In this document: positions 13,516 to 16,720 of the stretch, one piece after another
Position numbering within the stretch: position 1 is the stretch's first letter
Layout: every line of letters starts with the position of its first letter
Assembly: GCA_946479015.1 (NCBI GenBank)
Contig: CAMLEQ010000029.1
Coordinates: forward strand, 1 to 16,720
Source: an uncultured Gemmatimonadota bacterium
GTDB lineage: Bacteria > Gemmatimonadota > Gemmatimonadetes > Gemmatimonadales > Gemmatimonadaceae
Reading direction: 5' to 3'
Length of the DNA stretch: 16,720 nucleotides
Notes under the pieces: model-generated
Told to the model about the DNA's origin: nothing
The model's input: the letters and a program-made list of their open reading frames with translations, nothing else
The model's database searches: none
Position numbers and translations under genes: made by a program

Positions 13516-15627
13516 TCAGAAGCGCATCAGCTCCTCGTACGCCCGCTTGAAGTCGTCCACCTGCGGCAGGATGGCGTCCTCGAGCTGCGGGGCGTAGCCG
13601 ACGAAGGTGTCCGTGGACGCCACGCGCTTCACCGGCGCGTCGAGCCACGCGAAGCAGTCGTTGGCGATCGCGGCGGCGATCTCGGCGCCGTAGCCCCACG
13701 CGAGCGAGTCCTCGTAGGCCACGATCACGCGCGACGTCTTCTTCACCGATGCGTACACCGTCTCGCGATCCCACGGCGAGAGCGTGCGCAGGTCGATCAC
13801 TTCCACGTTCGGCCCGCCGGCCTCCGCCACCTGGTTGGCCGCCGTCACCGCGCGCTGCACCGTGGCGCCGTACGTGACCACCGTGAGGTCCGTCCCCTCG
13901 CGCACCGTCCGCGCCTTGCCGAACGGGATCATGAAGTTCGGCCCGGGATACCGCCCCTTGTTGTACGTCTGGCGGTAGAGGTGCTTGTGCTCGAGGAAGA
14001 TCACCGGGTCGTCGCAGCGGATCGCGGTGCGGAGCAGCCCGTTCGCGTCGAGCGCCGTGGACGGGCACACCACGCGCAGCCCAGGGCAGTGCGTGAACAG
14101 CGAGGCGCCCGTCTGCGAGTGGTAGATCGCGCCGCGGATGTAGCCGCCGTAGGTGGTGCGCACCACCACCGGAGCGGAGAACGCGTTGTTCGACCGCCAG
14201 CGCATCGTCGCCAGCTCGTTGCGGAGCTGCATGTACGCCGGCCAGATGTAGTCGAAGAACTGGATCTCGACCACCGGCTTGAAGCCGCGCGTGGCGAGGC
14301 CGATGGCGCGGCCGATGATGTTCGCCTCGGCGAGCGGGGAGTTGTAGACGCGAGCGCCGCCGAACTCCTTCTGGAGCCCCCACGTCACCTTGAACACGCC
14401 TCCCTTTCCCTTGACCTTCCCCATGTACTGCTCGCGGGAGACGTCGGCCACGTCCTCGCCGAAGACGAGGATCTTCTCGTCGCGCCGCATCTCGTCCTTC
14501 ATGCAGGCGTTGAGCAGGTCCACCATCGTCGTCGGCTCGCCGGCGAACTGCGGGTCGTCCTCGGTGTCGAACTGCTCGCCGGTGGGATCCACGTCGGGGG
14601 AGTAGACCGCGAAGTACACCGTGTCCGCTCCGGGCTGCGGCTGCTCGAGCGCGTCGTCGGTCGCGTGCTGGATGGCGGCGTCCGCCTCGTCACGGATCTT
14701 CGCGATCTCGTCCTCGGTGGCGTACCCCTCGGCCACGAGCCACTTCGGGAAGGTCACCACCGGATCGCGCGCCGCCTCGGCCTCCCGCTCCTCGGCCGGC
14801 TTGTACATCACCTCGTCGTCGGAGAGCGAGTGCGAGTACGGACGGATCACGTGCGCGTGCACCAGCGCCGGTCCCTTCCGCTTGCGCGCGTGCTCGACGG
14901 CCTTGGACATGGCGGCGTAGCTCGCCACCAGGTCACACCCGTCCACCTCCTGGATGAACAGCCCCGGGAAGCCCGTGAGGAGCTTCGAGATGCTGCCGCC
15001 GGCGGTGTTCACCTCCACGGGGACGGAGATCGCGTAGCCGTTGTCCTCGACGAGGTAGACGACGGGGAGCTTCAGGTTGCAGGCGGAGTTCAGCGACTCC
15101 CAGAACTCCCCCTCGCTCGTGGTGCCATCGCCGGTGGAGACGTACACCACCTCGTCCTTCTCGAATCCTTCGGAGATCCCGATGAGCTTCGCGCGGAGCG
15201 ACGCCTCGGCACAGCCCACGGACTGGAGGAACTGCGTGCCGGTGGGGGAGGAGGAGGAGACGATGTTGAGCTTCTCGTGTCCCCAGTGGCTCGGCATCTG
15301 GCGGCCGCCGGAGTTCGGATCGATCGCCGCGCCCACCGCCTCGTAGAGCATCTCCGCCGGCGTCATCCCGAGCTGGAGGCAGAGCGCGCGATCACGGTAG
15401 TAGGGGTAGAACCAGTCGTAGCCCGCGCGGAGCGCCATGCCGGCGGCCGTGAGCACGGCCTCGTGACCAGCGCCCGAGATCTGGAAGAAAATCTTGTTCT
15501 GCCGCTTGAGCTGGATCTCCTTGTCATCCAGCCGGCGCGACAGGTACATGTTGCGGAACGCGCCGAGCAGCTGCTCGCGAGTCAGGCCGGCGGCGCTCTT
15601 GCGCTCGGCACGAGTCTGAGTTGCCAT
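13516..15627 (-). CDS. 2-oxoacid dehydrogenase E1, alpha and beta subunits fused
   Basis: A 703-residue thiamine-diphosphate E1 component, fused alpha-beta, of a 2-oxoacid dehydrogenase complex. It resembles branched-chain type more than pyruvate type, though substrate cannot be fixed. The alpha part (about 1-330) has the ThDP motif [11 protein letters not shown] ... EDN (Gly166-Asn196) and [20 protein letters not shown] (113-132). A linker of about 35 acidic residues (331-365) leads to the beta part (about 366-703), with VFGEDVADV (388-396), [18 protein letters not shown] (428-445) and the closing blocks [18 protein letters not shown] and [13 protein letters not shown]. Start is the ATG at 15627 with GGAG 5 bases upstream. 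No E2 or E3 gene is next to it. It has its own promoter (15661-15689) and terminator hairpin (13443-13482), so it is a single-gene transcript. Confidence 0.93.
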   Translation of the reverse strand: MATQTRAERKSAAGLTREQLLGAFRNMYLSRRLDDKEIQLKRQNKIFFQISGAGHEAVLTAAGMALRAGYDWFYPYYRDRALCLQLGMTPAEMLYEAVGAAIDPNSGGRQMPSHWGHEKLNIVSSSSPTGTQFLQSVGCAEASLRAKLIGISEGFEKDEVVYVSTGDGTTSEGEFWESLNSACNLKLPVVYLVEDNGYAISVPVEVNTAGGSISKLLTGFPGLFIQEVDGCDLVASYAAMSKAVEHARKRKGPALVHAHVIRPYSHSLSDDEVMYKPAEEREAEAARDPVVTFPKWLVAEGYATEDEIAKIRDEADAAIQHATDDALEQPQPGADTVYFAVYSPDVDPTGEQFDTEDDPQFAGEPTTMVDLLNACMKDEMRRDEKILVFGEDVADVSREQYMGKVKGKGGVFKVTWGLQKEFGGARVYNSPLAEANIIGRAIGLATRGFKPVVEIQFFDYIWPAYMQLRNELATMRWRSNNAFSAPVVVRTTYGGYIRGAIYHSQTGASLFTHCPGLRVVCPSTALDANGLLRTAIRCDDPVIFLEHKHLYRQTYNKGRYPGPNFMIPFGKARTVREGTDLTVVTYGATVQRAVTAANQVAEAGGPNVEVIDLRTLSPWDRETVYASVKKTSRVIVAYEDSLAWGYGAEIAAAIANDCFAWLDAPVKRVASTDTFVGYAPQLEDAILPQVDDFKRAYEELMRF

Positions 15628-15660
15628 GGGTCTCCGGGTCTGAAGGTGCTTCGTATCCGA

Positions 15661-15689
15661 AAGATAGGGGGAAACGCCGGAGGAGCCAA
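15661..15689 (-). promoter_or_regulatory. Sigma-70-like promoter for the E1 gene
   Basis: On the minus strand TTGGCT (15684-15689) and TATCTT (15661-15666) are separated by exactly 17 bases. The predicted transcript start, near 15653-15655, leaves a leader of about 26 bases that holds the GGAG ribosome site. It lies between the composite repeat and the gene, where a promoter is expected. Confidence 0.6.
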
Positions 15690-15691
15690 TT

Positions 15692-15829
15692 GCGGGGCGC
15701 GGGACGCGGGACGCGGGACGCGGGACGCGGGATGCGGGTGACATGGAAGGCGACACGGGGCCGGCGAATGCCGGCCCCGTGTCGCAGTCACTGTCCCAGT
15801 CGCGCCCCGCGCCCCGCACCCCGCGCCCC
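15692..15829. repeat. 7-mer arrays flanking a hairpin, overall inverted
   Basis: The left side (15692-15737) is about six tandem copies of a 7-mer: gcggggc, then gcgggac four times (15699-15726), then gcgggat. The right side (15802-15829) is four copies of gcgcccc, one with a base change. The two arrays are G-rich and C-rich mirror images of each other, and a perfect hairpin lies between them. Four or more GGG runs with 4-base spacers on the left could form a G-quadruplex. Confidence 0.75.
15751..15784. terminator. Perfect 15-bp hairpin after the outer-membrane protein gene
   Basis: The arm 15751-15765 is the exact reverse complement of 15770-15784, around the loop GAAT. GTGAC (15738-15742) and GTCAC (15787-15791) extend it with an internal bulge. 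It starts about 70 bases past the outer-membrane protein stop (minus strand). It has no T-tract and is probably a terminator for that gene. Confidence 0.7.
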
Positions 15830-15854
15830 ACCTCCGCGCGGAGCTCGACGCAGC

Positions 15855-16439
15855 TCAGAAGATGATTCCGAACGTCACCGGCACCGTTCGGATCGACTTC
15901 GTGTCGATGACTCCCTGATCGGTGTACACGTTCTGCACGCGCCCCTCGAGGAAGGCGTCGATGCGGCCGAGGCTGAAGGAGAGGCCGGCGCCGCCGTCGA
16001 TGCCGAACTTCGTGGTCGAGGCGCTCGCGCCATCGACGGTGTTCTTCAGGTTGAAGGCGCCGAGGCCGGCGAGCAGGTACGGGCGCACGGGGCCGTGCAG
16101 GAGATTCAGCTTGAGCCCAGCGATCCCGCTGAGCAGCCGGCCGCTTCCCGTCGCGCCGCCGCTCACCTCGTCCTTGAGGTCGAACTTCGAGTAGCCGAGG
16201 TCGAAGCGGAGCTGGGGGAGGAAGCCCAGGTTGACGAGCAGGAATCCCTGTCCGTGCACGCCGTTCTTGAAGACGTGCTCGGAGTGGCTGGTGGGCACGT
16301 CCACGCCGCCGCCGAGACCGAGGCGGAGCCTGTGCTGATGCGGAGCCTGGGGGACGTTGGCCATCTGGGCGCGCGCGGCGGGAGCGGCCGCGCCGGCGGC
16401 GATGACGAGCGCGAGGAGCGCGGAGCCGACGGTACGCAT
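15855..16439 (-). CDS. Small outer-membrane beta-barrel protein
   Basis: A 194-residue protein with a signal peptide (residues 1-24, cleavage after AARA before QMANV). The mature part shows alternating hydrophobic/polar strands ([91 protein letters not shown]) and ends in Phe (VTFGIIF), the usual outer-membrane assembly signal. Predicted 8-stranded barrel, general OmpA/OprF-like beta-barrel class; the function is unknown. The start at 16439 has a GAGGA about 8 bases upstream. It is transcribed alone, with a hairpin about 70 bases after its stop. Confidence 0.85.
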   Translation of the reverse strand: MRTVGSALLALVIAAGAAAPAARAQMANVPQAPHQHRLRLGLGGGVDVPTSHSEHVFKNGVHGQGFLLVNLGFLPQLRFDLGYSKFDLKDEVSGGATGSGRLLSGIAGLKLNLLHGPVRPYLLAGLGAFNLKNTVDGASASTTKFGIDGGAGLSFSLGRIDAFLEGRVQNVYTDQGVIDTKSIRTVPVTFGIIF

Positions 16440-16577
16440 GGGGAGGTCCTCGGATAGAGAAATGGCGCCGCACGCGTGGCAACGGGGCGGCTGATCATGG
16501 GACGTGAGGTGGGCGGTCGGGTTCTCACTCGGGGGTGGGGCGGGTGTTAGGAGCTGGTGGCTAGACCACCGTGAAAC
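16440..16577. other. Intergenic stretch upstream of the outer-membrane protein gene
   Basis: No gene is supported here. It must contain the promoter of the outer-membrane protein gene, but the best match (TTGCCA at 16477-16482 and TCTATC at 16453-16458, spacer 18) would start the transcript downstream of the ribosome site, so I do not call it. A small hairpin ggtgg-ctaga-ccacc lies at 16556-16570. Confidence 0.5.
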
Positions 16578-16720
16578 GCGTGTGGCGTGTGGGGAACTGA
16601 CGGGATGAGGAGGGAGGTACGGCGCGTGTAGGTTCGTGTGTAGGTGGACTCTCTCTACATCCGAACCTACTCGCGCTCTACCTCGCTCCTCTCCCCGTCA
16701 GTCTCCCACACGCCACACGC
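16578..16720. repeat. 143-bp imperfect palindrome at window end
   Basis: The left arm (from 16578) equals the reverse complement of the right arm (ending at 16720) at about 58 of 71 positions, with no insertions or deletions. The first 16 bases match perfectly (gcgtgtggcgtgtggg). Later matching blocks include ctgacggg and gtaggttcg. The left arm is purine-rich (G/A) and the right arm pyrimidine-rich. Base composition is lower in G+C than the rest of the window. It fills the last 143 bases, so the element may continue outside. Confidence 0.8.

Noticed and set aside
13246..15741. An 831-codon plus-strand frame antisense to E1 and polX
   Set aside because: His/Arg/Val-rich composition with no motif, lying opposite two well-supported genes. 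Such antisense frames are common at this G+C level.
15692..15829. CRISPR array
   Set aside because: The units are 7 bases, directly adjacent and without unique spacers. No cas genes are near.
13516..16482. E1 with a 285-residue N-terminal extension
   Set aside because: The extension is the outer-membrane protein gene in a wrong frame plus the repeat region. The ATG at 15627 has a ribosome site, a promoter upstream, and begins the normal protein.
16453..16482. Promoter for the outer-membrane protein gene
   Set aside because: The predicted transcript start would fall about 7 bases before the ATG, after the ribosome-binding sequence, so the match is probably chance.
16550..16575. tRNA-like arm (ggtgg-ctaga-ccacc)
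   Set aside because: No matching acceptor stem, T-loop or D-loop could be found around it. It is only a short hairpin.

Overview
The window is about 70% G+C, with dense genes, several 4-base stop/start overlaps and little spacer DNA. Gene content and style (lipoproteins, an E1 alpha/beta fusion, a solo archaeal-type ATP-dependent DNA ligase, GC-rich hairpins without T-tracts) fit a Gemmatimonadota-like soil or sediment bacterium. That placement is inference from gene style, not from a marker gene. The left edge (1-118) is almost pure G and C runs and looks like a contig-end artefact. The right edge (16578-16720) is a 143-base imperfect palindrome. The window may therefore be a whole contig that broke at repeats on both sides.

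Layout. At 153-1022 (minus) is an alpha/beta hydrolase, divergent from a thioredoxin-like [2Fe-2S] ferredoxin (1208-1540) and a small unknown protein (from 1584). The unknown protein converges on the membrane metalloprotease HtpX (minus, start 2791), and neither gene has a stop codon where it should end. Next come a small HNH nuclease (minus) and a 106-residue helical protein (plus) whose start codons share one base pair at 3373. An exported-looking metal-dependent amidohydrolase (3873-5552) and a lipoprotein (5610-6170) follow. A five-gene overlapping operon, 6327-11546, then encodes ATP-dependent DNA ligase, a ribose-phosphate pyrophosphokinase, and a complete zinc/manganese ABC importer (lipoprotein, ATPase, permease). 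It converges with only 6 bases to spare on PolX (minus, 11553-13328). Upstream of polX on the same strand are a fused 2-oxoacid dehydrogenase E1 (13516-15627) and a small outer-membrane beta-barrel protein (15855-16439).

How genes relate. The ligase and PolX are both DNA repair enzymes, but they are transcribed convergently. The ligase operon couples repair, PRPP synthesis and metal uptake by translational overlap. E1 has its own predicted promoter and is fenced by strong hairpins on both sides. The other genes look like separate housekeeping units.

The least ordinary content is intergenic. Two 172-base imperfect inverted repeats (1035-1206, 3701-3872) have a G-run left arm and a C-run right arm, and half of a third copy lies at 121-210. 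They fill the gaps between genes right up to start codons, and the partial copy supplies the last 17 residues and stop codon of the hydrolase. A second class (7-mer arrays flanking a perfect hairpin at 15692-15829) and a third (the terminal palindrome) show the same G-rich-left, C-rich-right layout. No CRISPR array, integrase, transposase, tRNA or rRNA was seen.
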